64,000 nt of DNA from positions 55,648-119,647 of the forward strand of contig NZ_BCWW01000017.1 in NCBI RefSeq assembly GCF_001894785.1, in the 5' to 3' direction. Source of the stretch: Rhodococcoides fascians NBRC 12155 = LMG 3623 (GTDB lineage: Bacteria > Actinomycetota > Actinomycetes > Mycobacteriales > Mycobacteriaceae). The notes beneath the pieces were generated by a model, which was not told where the DNA came from, did no database searches, and was given only the letters and a program-made list of their open reading frames with translations. The position numbers were made by a program, and so were the translations under genes. Positions within the stretch are counted from its first letter, which is position 1. The number at the start of each line of letters is the position of its first letter. This document shows positions 25,397 to 34,488 of this stretch, one piece after another.

Positions 25397-25465
25397 GTGA
25401 CCAAAACCCGAAGTTCGCCCATCCGACTTCAGTGCGCGCGGTCAGCGGCGTGGGAATTTCACCAC
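25397..25465 (-). pseudogene. Decayed 3' fragment of the Gly-rich secreted-protein gene
   Basis: This stretch aligns with 33506-33576, the last codons of the secreted protein at 33499-34440, at roughly 80 percent identity with a single-base gap. Reading the minus strand gives EIPTPLTARTEV as against VIPTPLTSRTEV, then a frameshift destroys the end. The rest of 25331-25507 holds nothing else recognisable. Confidence 0.7.
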
Positions 25466-25507
25466 CGCTCTCGGACTCGCTGCAGCCGCCCGAACATGCC
25501 GTAGGTC

Positions 25508-26050
25508 CTAAGATGCATCGTCGAACGGCCCGAATGCCGCTTCGTCCCAATGCCGTTCGAGCGCCGCGTTCCATTCGTCGATATCCGACGCGGAGAACAG
25601 ATGCATGTTGTGTTCGGTGAGCAAGAACCCGGTGTCGCGCCATGCTTGGAAGTAGGCGGGGTTCTCCCCTGCTTCGCGGGCCTTGTCGATCAGGGAGTCC
25701 ACGTCCGCCAACAAGTTCTCCTCACTGATCTCCTGCGGCGTGTCAGCAGCTGGGTCGAAGAACAATGGATCGTTCGGCCCGAGATCTCGGCCGAACTTGT
25801 CCCGAAACGCCTGTCGCTGCTCTTCGAGAGAGTCGTTGAGCTCCGCACCACCCACCATGTCCTTGCTCCACGACAGAGTGCGCCCACCGTCGGCGTTGGT
25901 GCGCCGTTGCACGAACGAGGGATCACCGCTGCGCTCGAGCACCAGCGCAGCGTGCTGCTCACGTGAGACCCCTTGCTGTGCAAGTCGCTTTCGACGTTGC
26001 TGGACCTTGCGGGCGCGTTTGTCGCCGGCGGAGGTACGTTTCGATGTCAT
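25508..26050 (-). CDS. Hypothetical protein with basic N-terminus
   Basis: 180 residues. The first 35 are strongly basic (SKRTSAGDKRARKVQQRRKRLAQQG); the remainder is acidic and helical, with DPLFFDPAADTPQEISEENL. The ATG at 26050 follows GGTGGAGGT very closely. Family not recognised. The split charge resembles small nucleic-acid-binding plasmid proteins, but no motif supports a role. Confidence 0.6.
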   Translation of the reverse strand: MTSKRTSAGDKRARKVQQRRKRLAQQGVSREQHAALVLERSGDPSFVQRRTNADGGRTLSWSKDMVGGAELNDSLEEQRQAFRDKFGRDLGPNDPLFFDPAADTPQEISEENLLADVDSLIDKAREAGENPAYFQAWRDTGFLLTEHNMHLFSASDIDEWNAALERHWDEAAFGPFDDAS

Positions 26051-26114
26051 ACCTCCACCGTCTCAGAGATTCTCCAGAACATCCGGTATTCGGCCGATTG
26101 CTAACCTTCACGCT

Positions 26115-26414
26115 ATGAGCGCAATCAATCCGAGGGTGGCGTTCGCTGTACCGATGTTTCTCGAAGCGCTGGCCTTGATCGAGTTGGGCCAGCCTCAGCC
26201 CGCTGAAGTCCTGGAACATCCGAAGATGATGGCTACCACGATGCTTACTCTGCTCAGTCATGGCGACGACGCGATCTTGGATCTGGGAGATCTTGCGCTC
26301 GCGTCGCTTGCCAGGGCTGCGATCGCGCTCTGCGATGCTCCGACTGAATCGGGTGCTGTGGCGACCTACCAACACGCGTTAGACGCGTGGGGTGAGATCA
26401 ATGCGAACCCATGA
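26115..26414 (+). CDS. Small hypothetical helical protein
   Basis: 99 residues from ATG 26115. Leu/Ala-rich and acidic, with MMATTMLTLLSHGDDAI in the middle; predicted soluble and all-helical. Divergent from the gene at 25508-26050 with 64 bp between. No family recognised. Confidence 0.5.
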   Translation: MSAINPRVAFAVPMFLEALALIELGQPQPAEVLEHPKMMATTMLTLLSHGDDAILDLGDLALASLARAAIALCDAPTESGAVATYQHALDAWGEINANP

Positions 26415-26448
26415 TCAGAGCGAGACTGGAACAAAATGACCGGCACCA

Positions 26449-28173
26449 TCACACTTGCGGGGGCGTCCTTCGGAACAGCTCGGACAAGCCCTGCAGAGCC
26501 ATCGTAACCCGATCTACGATTGTCTCGAATTGTTTGTCCGGCTGAAGAGAATTCAGTCCTGCGGCCGACAGCGCAGTCGTAAATTTCGTGCCCTTCATGT
26601 GGGCCGAGCCTGCCGATCGGATTCCCTGAAGCTGGCGTAGGGGTCCGACGAGACCATTCGGGTCGGCACCCAAGTTCTCGACGAGTAGCTGTAGGCAGGC
26701 AAGCGAAGGACTATTCGTGTCCGCGCCCGAGGACTCTCGAAGAGTCTTGACATCGAGTGCATCCACGATCCCTTTCGACAGAACCATGACACCGTTGTCG
26801 CTTTGGCCTTCGGTTGGATTGGTACACAATGCCAAGGCATCGAACGCACGGAGGTCAGCCGGGCCGAGTTGCTTGTACAACGACTCACCGAAGTAGCCAG
26901 TGAACGCCTCGATGAGTTCTGCCTTAGCTCGTCTCAGCCGAGCAGGGTCAGGGCGTTCGTCCTCTACCCACTGGCCCGCTAGGTCCCGCACGCTACGTGT
27001 GATGGTTATTCCACCGTTCGGCGGGACGTTGTGTGTGAGCCAGTGCTCTCGCTCGGTCTCGGGTAGCCGGATGAGGTGTCCCAGCCACACCTGGACGAGG
27101 TTGGCACCGTTGATGTCGACATCGATGGCCCACCGACCGTGGCACGAGACATCGGTCCGCAGCACCGTGTAGCGGTCTGGGTTGTCGCGGTATCGGGTCA
27201 GAACATCCGTGTCGAAGAAGACTGGGGTGAGGTAGTTCGCTTCATCGCGCTCGCAACTCAAACGAACCTCGTCGCCGGTCGAGGGGTCGATGTCAACGAT
27301 GAACGATTGAAACCGCTCAGGCCTTTGCAGATCGTCGGGGTGCTCGCCAGCGGACGCGAACGGCAAAACTGCCTGTTTCCCAACCAACTGCGCTACGAAA
27401 CCAGGCCCCCGATACGCGTCCCACGCCGTGTAGGCGAACGCTGCGTCTTTGGTGCGAATCTCAAGGTCGATCCGAGCTTCATGCACGCTGTCGTCAGCCC
27501 GAGAATGGGCGTGCTGGATCACCAGGCTCATGCTCCGGGCCGCGAGATACTTTCGGAGGTGCCGTGCATTGACTCGAACCTCGTATTCACCAGGATTCGG
27601 TCTGACGATCTCGACGACCTCCTCATCGCGGCCCGCGTGATTAGTTCGATACATTGTCTCGTTCGATCGCGTGATCAGGCCCAACCACCATACGAACGAC
27701 GGCGTGAATTCGATAACGGGTTCTGTGGTTGCCGATGGCACCCAGGACACGTTGACGAACAGATGAAGGTCGTAGCCATCAGGGTTGGAGGTCAAGCCGT
27801 CGCGGAAGGCCGGGAGGCGATCAGAGCTGTAACTGGGCTCGCCGAGGTCGTTGATGGACCAATCGGTAGTGGCGAGGAATTTGCGCTGGTCCGATGTCGC
27901 CACCAGAAGAGGTTGAAGCGAGCTGTACTTGATTCCGCTCCCTCGATTCCGTAGAACCGAGATCCACTCGGTCGGCTCCGCCTGGATCTCCGAGAGGTAG
28001 CTCCTCAGCTGGAGAATCGTGGGCAAAGCCTCATAGCGCTCAAGTGAGCCGGAATTCGGCAGTGGATCGGTCAGCACCCCCTTGATCGTACGGAGGGCAG
28101 GCGACCGGGCTGAGAGTCGACTTAGAATGGGCCACCCGTGCTCGCCCGGATGACTAGGGCTGAGCTGCGACAT
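26449..28173 (-). CDS. Large orphan protein with HEPN-like R-x5-H motif
   Basis: 574 residues. The first 400 are mixed alpha/beta with no motif I can name (YDLHLFVNVSWVPSATTEPV; WVEDERPDPARLRRAKAELI). The last 170 appear helical and contain GIRSAGSAHMKG, an R-x5-H (Arg519, His525) in the HEPN spacing R-x(4-6)-H, within a context (LLVENLGADPNGLVGPLRQL) like HEPN RNase domains. Its start lies at the edge of an IS1380-type transposase remnant, so the original N-terminus or promoter may have been altered. A defence or abortive-infection role is plausible; the assignment rests on a short motif. Confidence 0.6.
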   Translation of the reverse strand: MSQLSPSHPGEHGWPILSRLSARSPALRTIKGVLTDPLPNSGSLERYEALPTILQLRSYLSEIQAEPTEWISVLRNRGSGIKYSSLQPLLVATSDQRKFLATTDWSINDLGEPSYSSDRLPAFRDGLTSNPDGYDLHLFVNVSWVPSATTEPVIEFTPSFVWWLGLITRSNETMYRTNHAGRDEEVVEIVRPNPGEYEVRVNARHLRKYLAARSMSLVIQHAHSRADDSVHEARIDLEIRTKDAAFAYTAWDAYRGPGFVAQLVGKQAVLPFASAGEHPDDLQRPERFQSFIVDIDPSTGDEVRLSCERDEANYLTPVFFDTDVLTRYRDNPDRYTVLRTDVSCHGRWAIDVDINGANLVQVWLGHLIRLPETEREHWLTHNVPPNGGITITRSVRDLAGQWVEDERPDPARLRRAKAELIEAFTGYFGESLYKQLGPADLRAFDALALCTNPTEGQSDNGVMVLSKGIVDALDVKTLRESSGADTNSPSLACLQLLVENLGADPNGLVGPLRQLQGIRSAGSAHMKGTKFTTALSAAGLNSLQPDKQFETIVDRVTMALQGLSELFRRTPPQV

Positions 28174-28894
28174 CCAGTCTCGCCAGCGGGAAAATCATGG
28201 TCCGCGGCGACTCCGCCTACGGCAACAGCCGCGTCGTACGCGCCTGCATCAAGTTCTCGTTCGTACTGATCAAGAACCGAATCGTCCAACGAGCGATCGC
28301 CTCCATCCCTGACACCGCGTGGACGCCCGTGCGCTACCCGGGAGCGGTCCGCGACCCCGACACCGACGGCTGGATCTCCGACGCCGAGGTCGCCGAAACA
28401 TCGTTCACCGCTTTCTCTTCCACCGCGTATCCTGTTTCTGCACGGTTGATCGTGCGGCGGGTCAAAGACGCCCGCTACCGCGATGCATTGTTTCCGGTGT
28501 GGCGGTATCACCCGTTTTTTACCAACAGCACCCTGCCGACGACGACCGCAGATGTCGTCCACCGTGCACACGCGGTCATCGAGACTGTGTTCTCGGATCT
28601 GATCGACGGACCGCTCGCGCACATGCCGTCAGGATCGTTTGGCGCGAGCTCTGCCTGGGTGCAGTGCGCAGCGATCGCCCACAACCTGCTGCGCGCCGCC
28701 GGAACCGTCTCCGGCGGGCGTCACGCGAAAGCTCGCGGAATAACGCTACGGCGCAAATCGTCAACATTGCCGCGCGTTTCGTGCGGCCACAACGCACACC
28801 CACACTGCACCTGCCGCGACACTGGCCGTGGCTCGATGCGTGGCTTCAATTATGGCGCAACATCATTGGCATCAGCCCACCCACACCCGCCTGA
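28171..28894 (+). pseudogene. IS1380-family transposase remnant
   Basis: The frame from about 28171 encodes the C-terminal third of an IS1380-type transposase: GKIMVRGDSAYGN, RAIASIPDTAWTPVRYPGAV, ARLIVRRVKDARYRDALF, WRYHPFFTNS and HAVIETVFSDLIDGPLAHMP. A frameshift near 28740 moves the end into another frame (RPQRTPTLHLPRHWPW to a stop at 28894). The 5' two-thirds and the left inverted repeat are gone. It marks an old insertion and deletion between the orphan gene to its left and the thiaminase gene to its right. Confidence 0.88.
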
Positions 28895-29134
28895 TCCTCA
28901 CCCGACCCGCCGACTCGGCCCGAGCAACGACAATCGTGGAAATGCTGGGTAGACCAGCGGACGAAACACGCCCAACCAGTCCCGACCCACAATTCGGTCA
29001 TCGACCACAGTGGGTCACCTCAGTCCGTGGATCGAGGGTAAGTAAATGTGATCCTTGCCACTTTCGGAAAATCATGCGACTGTATGAGGCAATCGCCGTT
29101 CCCCTGCAGACAGTGTGATGACGGGAAGTGTGCA

Positions 29135-30403
29135 GTGACCAGTACCGAGTTCGGACGCAGTTTGAACAAGGATTCCGGCCCCACCAACCAGCCACCTCCA
29201 GCCAGCGACGCATCCACGTTGAACGTCGCCTTGTACCCGTACACGCCCGAACCGAAATGGTTCGAGTCCACCATCAGAGCCGCGTGGCACAGCGTCCAAC
29301 CGGATGTCGCTCTCAATTTCGTCTACACCTACGACTGTTACAAAGGCGATCCGCCGTCCACTGTGGACGTTTTTGCCTACGACTGCATCTTCGCTGATCA
29401 CATGCGTCAGTTCTGTGTCGAGTTCGATATCGACGGCACCGCAGACTTTTACCCGTGGTCTCTCGCATCGCTGAAAACGGAATCCTCGGAGTATCAAGGA
29501 ATACCGTATTTAGGGTGCATGCAAATTTTGATTCGCCGTCTCACTGACGCAGCACTGGGTGCGCCGGGGATGACTGTCGAAGAATTACACAAAATCCTCG
29601 GCGACGGGGATCCGAAAGCAGTCTGGCCCGCGCAGGGTCAAGGCATGCTGTTGGATTTTACTGGGGGAACGACCGTCGCGTGCATGTACGAGCAGGCCGT
29701 CATGGAGGAGTCGGGCCAGTTTCCGCTCACTCCCGCCCTTCCCCCCTGTCCAGGACTCGATCAGCAAGGCCTCGCCGACATGCAGGTGCTGCGAAACATC
29801 GCCGGGTACGCCCAGGCGACATATCCCGACTCGGGCTACGACCGAATCACGAAATGGAACCAGCGGATCGGTCGAGCCTTCGTAGGCTTGACCGAAATCT
29901 TCCACTTCATCGACAACGTCGACGCCTCGACCTATTCAGTCATGCCGCTGAGCTCCGAACCTATCGAAAAAGTGGGGATACCGCTTTATACCGACGCACT
30001 TTCCGTCAATGTGGCCATCGCCCAGGAAAAGCGAGCAACGGCTATCCAGCTCGTGAAGTTGATTGCATCGACCAACGTGATGCTCGAGTGCATGTCCCCA
30101 ACAGGAAAGAAACCGCAATACCTGGTGCCCACCCGGCAATCGCTGATGAATCAGCTCCTGGCCCGGCAACCCAATTCGGCGGTGTACAACATCATGCGCA
30201 ACATCATTTCCAACGACATGGCCCATCCATTTCGACTTGGGGCCGATTCCCGTACCTGGCTCGACTCGACCAAAGGCTGCATCAAAACTGAAATCCTCGG
30301 GCCACCCCCCGCTGGCGTTGCGGAGCATGTCGGCGAAGACAGCGCCGTGTTCAACGACCCCGCGTACGCTTCCACACCTGCAGGGCTACTTCGCCGCCCG
30401 TGA
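29135..30403 (+). CDS. Thiaminase I (thiamine pyridinylase) homologue
   Basis: 422 residues from GTG 29135 (RBS GGGAAG); in-frame starts at 29048 and 29084 are possible. STLNVALYPYTPEPKWFEST, VDVFAYDCIFADHMRQF and EYQGIPYLGCMQILIRR follow thiaminase I, whose fold is a periplasmic-binding-protein type and whose catalytic Cys lies in the last stretch (Cys128 here). It replaces the thiazole of thiamine with another nucleophile, for degradation or pyrimidine salvage. Known enzymes are usually secreted, yet no signal peptide is visible here. It stands alone between an IS remnant and a dead lsr2 copy, with no thi genes nearby, so horizontal arrival is likely. Confidence 0.8.
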   Translation: MTSTEFGRSLNKDSGPTNQPPPASDASTLNVALYPYTPEPKWFESTIRAAWHSVQPDVALNFVYTYDCYKGDPPSTVDVFAYDCIFADHMRQFCVEFDIDGTADFYPWSLASLKTESSEYQGIPYLGCMQILIRRLTDAALGAPGMTVEELHKILGDGDPKAVWPAQGQGMLLDFTGGTTVACMYEQAVMEESGQFPLTPALPPCPGLDQQGLADMQVLRNIAGYAQATYPDSGYDRITKWNQRIGRAFVGLTEIFHFIDNVDASTYSVMPLSSEPIEKVGIPLYTDALSVNVAIAQEKRATAIQLVKLIASTNVMLECMSPTGKKPQYLVPTRQSLMNQLLARQPNSAVYNIMRNIISNDMAHPFRLGADSRTWLDSTKGCIKTEILGPPPAGVAEHVGEDSAVFNDPAYASTPAGLLRRP

Positions 30404-30579
30404 CAGGAGTCCGTCGCAAAGTCGTAAGCAATGGCTGGTTGTGCCACGTTTGGTCCTCGCCGTTCGGACACGCGGCAATGGAGTATCGCTATGAGATCCA
30501 TACATGCGGTCCGGTTGCCCACACCACCGCTGTCTGAGTGTCGCGGGGTTTGCGTCGAAATTCGTCGAACACCGTGCAA

Positions 30580-30750
30580 GCTTTTGGCTAAGGGATTACC
30601 CTGCCGAGTTTCACCCGATGCTCGACTACTACATCGAGCACTCGACGCGGGTCGGTGGCCGCATCGTAAGCCCTCCCCCGCTGCTGCATCGATCACCACA
30701 GCTGCCCAGGTAACGGCCAAGCGTGATCGGGAGCAGACACAGTCGACGCT
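30580..30750 (+). pseudogene. Decayed second lsr2 copy
   Basis: One frame reads AEFHPMLDYYIEHSTRVGGR and another HRKPSPAAASITTAAQVTAK followed by RDREQTQS, matching intact Lsr2 (SEFHRKLDYYIKHAARVGGR, then RKPFPATASTPSTAGTPAKR). At least one frameshift near 30660 separates them, and the N-terminal and RGR ends are missing. The rest of 30404-30842 shows no gene I can support. Confidence 0.8.
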
Positions 30751-30842
30751 GCAGATCGGCGACCTGGACGAACACGTTTGGCACCGTCTGCTAGCCCAAT
30801 TTTGGATCATCTACGACACAGCGCAAAGGCGTGCGCGCGAAA

Positions 30843-31043
30843 TTAGTGCTCGCGGCGGACAGCGGACCGCACATTTTGAGGTGCAGCCCCCGCAGTGATG
30901 CTGCGGATAGCTCTCTCGTTGGGTGCTGCCCGAACAATGGTGCGATCACCCGCAGCCGATGTCGGGACCACCACCACAGGGCGCGCGCTGGCACGTGGAG
31001 CCGACGACCCCGCCGGCGGATTCTGATCTTTCGAGGCCGTCAC
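30843..31043 (-). CDS. Small Ala/Pro/Arg-rich ORF at the end of the HEPN operon
   Basis: 66 codons from GTG 31043, whose GTGA overlaps the preceding stop. Low-complexity product (ASARPVVVVPTSAAGDRTIV) with no family. Only the coupling supports it. Confidence 0.3.
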   Translation of the reverse strand: MTASKDQNPPAGSSAPRASARPVVVVPTSAAGDRTIVRAAPNERAIRSITAGAAPQNVRSAVRREH

Positions 31044-31228
31044 GCCGACGCCCCCTGCTGCTTCTCTATCTGGCGTCGCACTTCGTCGATCGTGCGGGAA
31101 CTGCCCTCGTAGTTGCCCACCAGCCGAGGATTGGGACGCAAGGCCACCTTGCGACGCCGCGACGCCGTCGCCGGGCTCGCCGAGCCCACCGGTCGATCAG
31201 GTTTCTGCTGCTCGTTCACCGTAGCCAT
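31040..31228 (-). CDS. Small basic hypothetical protein
   Basis: 62 codons. A strong RBS (AGGAGG) lies seven bases before the ATG at 31228, nine bp after the membrane-protein stop. Basic and probably disordered N-terminal half (SPATASRRRKVALRPNPRLV), then a short helix (RTIDEVRRQIEKQQ). No family recognised. Confidence 0.6.
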   Translation of the reverse strand: MATVNEQQKPDRPVGSASPATASRRRKVALRPNPRLVGNYEGSSRTIDEVRRQIEKQQGASA

Positions 31229-31237
31229 GATGTCCTC

Positions 31238-31867
31238 CTACATCCGAATGATAGCCGTCACGAGCAACACCAGCACAGATCCAGCCAACAGACCCGTCGT
31301 GATCCGCAACCGCATCAGCTTGCTCCGAAGCCGCATCTCTGTCACCTGATAAATCGACACCAGTGTCGACGCGATCTCGAACCGGCCCGTCGTCTCATCG
31401 ACTGTCGAATACTCCTCCAACACCACTTCCGGATTGAGCCCCGACGCGGTATTGGGTGCAATCACGAATGCCGCCATGATTGCCGCCGCACCGGCCAGGG
31501 CAGCACCCGCAACCTCCCACACACCGATCCCCGCGGGATTGCGCAACACGATCCCCACCAGAATGCCCGCGAATCCCAGCAGCACACCCCCGCGCTGATC
31601 GATGCTCGTCACTCGGCGTTCCTGAGAATCCAGCGTCCGTTCGATGCTCGCGTGCACCATCTCGATTGCCGCCGGATTCAGCTCGACACTCACCGGGTTG
31701 AGCTCGGACGCCATCTCTTCGCCAGCAGCGGAGTCCGGTGAAGCATTTTCGCGCCCACCCCGGTCGTTCGATTCCACTGCTAGCGCCCCCTTTTCGACAT
31801 CAATTTCGGCTGCGCCGAACCTCGTCGGCCACACCGCACCCATCAGCCGGCGCACCATGACACTCAC
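31238..31867 (-). CDS. Four-helix membrane protein (SLATT-like layout)
   Basis: 209 residues from GTG 31867 (or ATG 31858). A soluble N-terminal half with ERTLDSQERRVTSIDQR precedes two close helices (GGVLLGFAGILVGIVL; VAGAALAGAAAIMAAFVI), a cytoplasmic segment (EYSTVDETTGRFEIASTLVS) and a C-terminal helix (TGLLAGSVLVLLVTAII). A helix pair bounded by long amphipathic helices recalls SLATT-type pore effectors of antiphage systems, but this is likeness of layout only. It follows the HEPN-motif gene by 46 bp on the same strand. Confidence 0.65.
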   Translation of the reverse strand: MSVMVRRLMGAVWPTRFGAAEIDVEKGALAVESNDRGGRENASPDSAAGEEMASELNPVSVELNPAAIEMVHASIERTLDSQERRVTSIDQRGGVLLGFAGILVGIVLRNPAGIGVWEVAGAALAGAAAIMAAFVIAPNTASGLNPEVVLEEYSTVDETTGRFEIASTLVSIYQVTEMRLRSKLMRLRITTGLLAGSVLVLLVTAIIRM

Positions 31868-31913
31868 CGCAATATTGTCTCAGCACACCACCGGCAACGT
31901 GTGTGAACACCTC

Positions 31914-33428
31914 TCACTGCGTCCTGCGTCTTCGAGCGGATCGACGGAGCAGACGACGTCTCAGGTCATCAGGATCGGACATGATGTACATCAAGTACAG
32001 CAGCGGCAGGTACATCAGTGTCGCCGGCAGCCGGCCGTTGTGTTGCGCGAAAAGTCGGTCACGGACGGGATCAGGTTTGTCGAACCCGTGTGTAGTGTTC
32101 CTGCGCAAACGCATGAACTGACTCACTGCGTCATCGAGTGACAGGGATTTGTCCGCTCCACCGGGCAGCTTCAGAATTACCTTCTCCGACCTACGGTAAT
32201 TCTTGATGAAGAACCCGTCCCCCACTTCGGTCAACGCTTCCACACCAAAAGCCGCGTACGGAAGCAGGACGGACTGAACATCAGCAGGCATACGTTCTCG
32301 AACTTGCTGCAGCGCTTTCGCCGCAACCGAGGGCTTGCACAGTGCCGTGAGATCCCATGAAAGCCAGGTCGCCTCGATCAGGTCCATTGCTGACCACATC
32401 AGAACTCCGGCTGCGTAGTCGTCGTGCAGCGATAGCAGCGTCGAGGTAACTCGTTGCAGAAGATCCGCAAATTCCATCAACCGGTTCTGCTGCGCATAGG
32501 GGAGGTAGTCACCGTCAGCATCTGCGAACAGGCATGGGTTCAGGAGATGCCCGAGAACAGAGTTCATCTGAGCAACCCACCAAGCGACGGCCGCACCCCA
32601 CGCCTCCGGTGCCGGCGGCTCCTGCCGCTGGGGAAGGCGACCCACTGGTGATCGGGGAAGTACCTGATGCGCTTCGTACGGAACAGGAGACCTCCCGACA
32701 ATATCTGTGCCGAGAGTGAAAATCACCGCACCCGACACCCTGTTCGCTTGAAACGCCCATACCCATGGAGACCGTGCGGCCAACAACGGACCGAGATGGC
32801 TCGCGGGAATCAAGACACTGCTCAGGATCGACGATCCCGACGCGAAAATGGTCTCATCGACGTCGATCGGCCCGCGTCGTATGTCGTCGAGAAGTTCGGG
32901 GTCCTGATTCAGACGTAACACGAAACCAGGAAACCTGATCCGACGGTGCGTGGCGTTGCCATAGCGAACAACGTGGACAGCATGCCGGTCGAACGGATGC
33001 TCGTCATCGTCGTCCGAAGTTCCGGCCAACTCCCTACTCGCGTCCTGTACTGCCGCGGACAAGGCTCGATCGCTGGCGGTGATGACAGGTAGCTGGAGTC
33101 CGTACAGGAACGATCCCACCGCACCCGCGCTCATCTGTCTGATCGCGCGAAGGCGCTCCTCAACGACTCGCCCATGGTCCAGCCTGGAGACGTAAGGGTC
33201 TTGCGGGAGGTCGACGAGCTCGTCATCGACGTCCGCTTCCGAACCCGACAGGGTGCGAACGGTCATAAAATCGACACAGTCCATGCTGGCAGCCGGCTCG
33301 GTTAACGCCCACACATCGGGCGCGGACGTGTGGGCGACCTCGAACCCCAACTCTTCCAGGTAGGCCTGCACTTGCCCCCCAGCCAATTCCGGTGGCATCG
33401 TGACGTTGACAGTCAACCGTTCAGGCAT
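31914..33428 (-). CDS. Large protein with C-terminal HEPN-like domain
   Basis: 504 residues from ATG 33428. The N-terminal 60 residues look like a small alpha/beta unit (RLTVNVTMPPELAGGQVQAY). The centre is aromatic-rich with LLAARSPWVWAFQANRVSG. The C-terminal 160 are helical and contain FMRLRRNTTHGF, an R-x4-H (Arg442, His447) of the kind in ApeA-like HEPN ribonucleases (L-R-N-x-x-x-H). First gene of a minus-strand unit with the four-helix membrane protein and small ORFs. The combination of a HEPN candidate and a membrane candidate suggests an uncharacterised abortive-infection operon; evidence is motif plus context. Confidence 0.62.
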   Translation of the reverse strand: MPERLTVNVTMPPELAGGQVQAYLEELGFEVAHTSAPDVWALTEPAASMDCVDFMTVRTLSGSEADVDDELVDLPQDPYVSRLDHGRVVEERLRAIRQMSAGAVGSFLYGLQLPVITASDRALSAAVQDASRELAGTSDDDDEHPFDRHAVHVVRYGNATHRRIRFPGFVLRLNQDPELLDDIRRGPIDVDETIFASGSSILSSVLIPASHLGPLLAARSPWVWAFQANRVSGAVIFTLGTDIVGRSPVPYEAHQVLPRSPVGRLPQRQEPPAPEAWGAAVAWWVAQMNSVLGHLLNPCLFADADGDYLPYAQQNRLMEFADLLQRVTSTLLSLHDDYAAGVLMWSAMDLIEATWLSWDLTALCKPSVAAKALQQVRERMPADVQSVLLPYAAFGVEALTEVGDGFFIKNYRRSEKVILKLPGGADKSLSLDDAVSQFMRLRRNTTHGFDKPDPVRDRLFAQHNGRLPATLMYLPLLYLMYIMSDPDDLRRRLLRRSARRRRTQ

Positions 33429-33498
33429 TCCACCAGCCTACAAACCGGTAAGCCTGGAGTGACTCAATTTCGCACCCGAGGAGCGGGGGCGCACGGCT

Positions 33499-34440
33499 CT
33501 AATTTGTGACCAGGACCTGCAGTTCACCAATCCGAACTTCAGTACGCGAAGTCAGCGGCGTGGGTATGACTCCACCGACCGTCCCGTTGGGTGTCGTCGC
33601 TGTCCACGTGACGAGCCAATTCGATGTCGCGGAGACCTTGAATGTCCCACCGGGCTCGGTAGTGGACGTCTTGTGATAAACGATATTGCCGCACGTCGGA
33701 CTTGGAAGCCCTTGTGCAACATCGGTATACGGCGTGAAGGGCAGTAACGCACCTGGGCACACCGACGGCACGGATCCGTCCCCCCAATTGACGACCACGG
33801 ACGTATTGACCCCTGTAGCAGAAACTATGACACCCGGTCCTGCTGCAGTTCTGGTCACGGGGCCGACTGTCGATTCCCGTGGGTCAGCGACCCAGAACCA
33901 GCCGGGTAGACCAACCAGGCCGACAGCACCTGTGTTTGCGGGGTTCGGGGTGATGCCTATTCCGGGCGGATCCAACTGCATTGCCGTAACCGCTTGGCCG
34001 ACAACGGTCATAACGTCGACCACCGGAGGCGTAGCCGGCACCCCAACGTCCGGAATTTGAACACACGGACCGGCCGCTTCGCAGGACCATGTTGTGCCGT
34101 CATCATTAACGACGTTCACTGCCATCGGGGCACCACTATCAGCATTTCGAACAAGCGTCATATTGGCGGCGTCAGTCGACGGAACGAACTCGAGCGGCGG
34201 TCCGGACGGCGCGGCGCTCCCACCACCTCCCCCGCCCACAGCAGCTGGCGCGGATCCAGTCGTTCCACCCCCTGACGGCACACTCGTGTACGTACCTTCG
34301 ACCACAACTGTCGAACCACCCAAGCCTCCGCCGAAGGCACCGCCAGTTCCGGTGCCGATCCCCGGCTGCGCAAATACTGGGTTCGCGTTGAACACTCCAA
34401 CTAGAAGCACTGATGCGATAACCCCAAGCGGCTTACGCAT
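33499..34440 (-). CDS. Secreted Gly/Ser-rich protein at the end of the Tad operon
   Basis: 313 residues with a signal peptide (RKPLGVIASVLLVGV, cleavage after NPVFAQ, about residue 25). A glycine-rich linker (residues 30-80) is followed by a beta-rich domain with NWGDGSVPSVCPG and SATSNWLVTWTATTPNG; four Cys could form disulfides. The layout matches proteins often coded beside LysM-BTAD and Tad genes on actinobacterial plasmids. Probably a cell-surface partner of the pilus; the mechanism is unknown. A decayed duplicate of its 3' end lies at 25.4 kb. Confidence 0.75.
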   Translation of the reverse strand: MRKPLGVIASVLLVGVFNANPVFAQPGIGTGTGGAFGGGLGGSTVVVEGTYTSVPSGGGTTGSAPAAVGGGGGGSAAPSGPPLEFVPSTDAANMTLVRNADSGAPMAVNVVNDDGTTWSCEAAGPCVQIPDVGVPATPPVVDVMTVVGQAVTAMQLDPPGIGITPNPANTGAVGLVGLPGWFWVADPRESTVGPVTRTAAGPGVIVSATGVNTSVVVNWGDGSVPSVCPGALLPFTPYTDVAQGLPSPTCGNIVYHKTSTTEPGGTFKVSATSNWLVTWTATTPNGTVGGVIPTPLTSRTEVRIGELQVLVTN

Positions 34441-34488
34441 GACCCACCGCCCTTATGGATTCCAGTTGCCTACTTGCCAAACCGTCGA

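Noticed and set aside
28122..28622. 166-codon minus frame across the transposase remnant
   Set aside because: Antisense to recognisable IS1380 transposase sequence.
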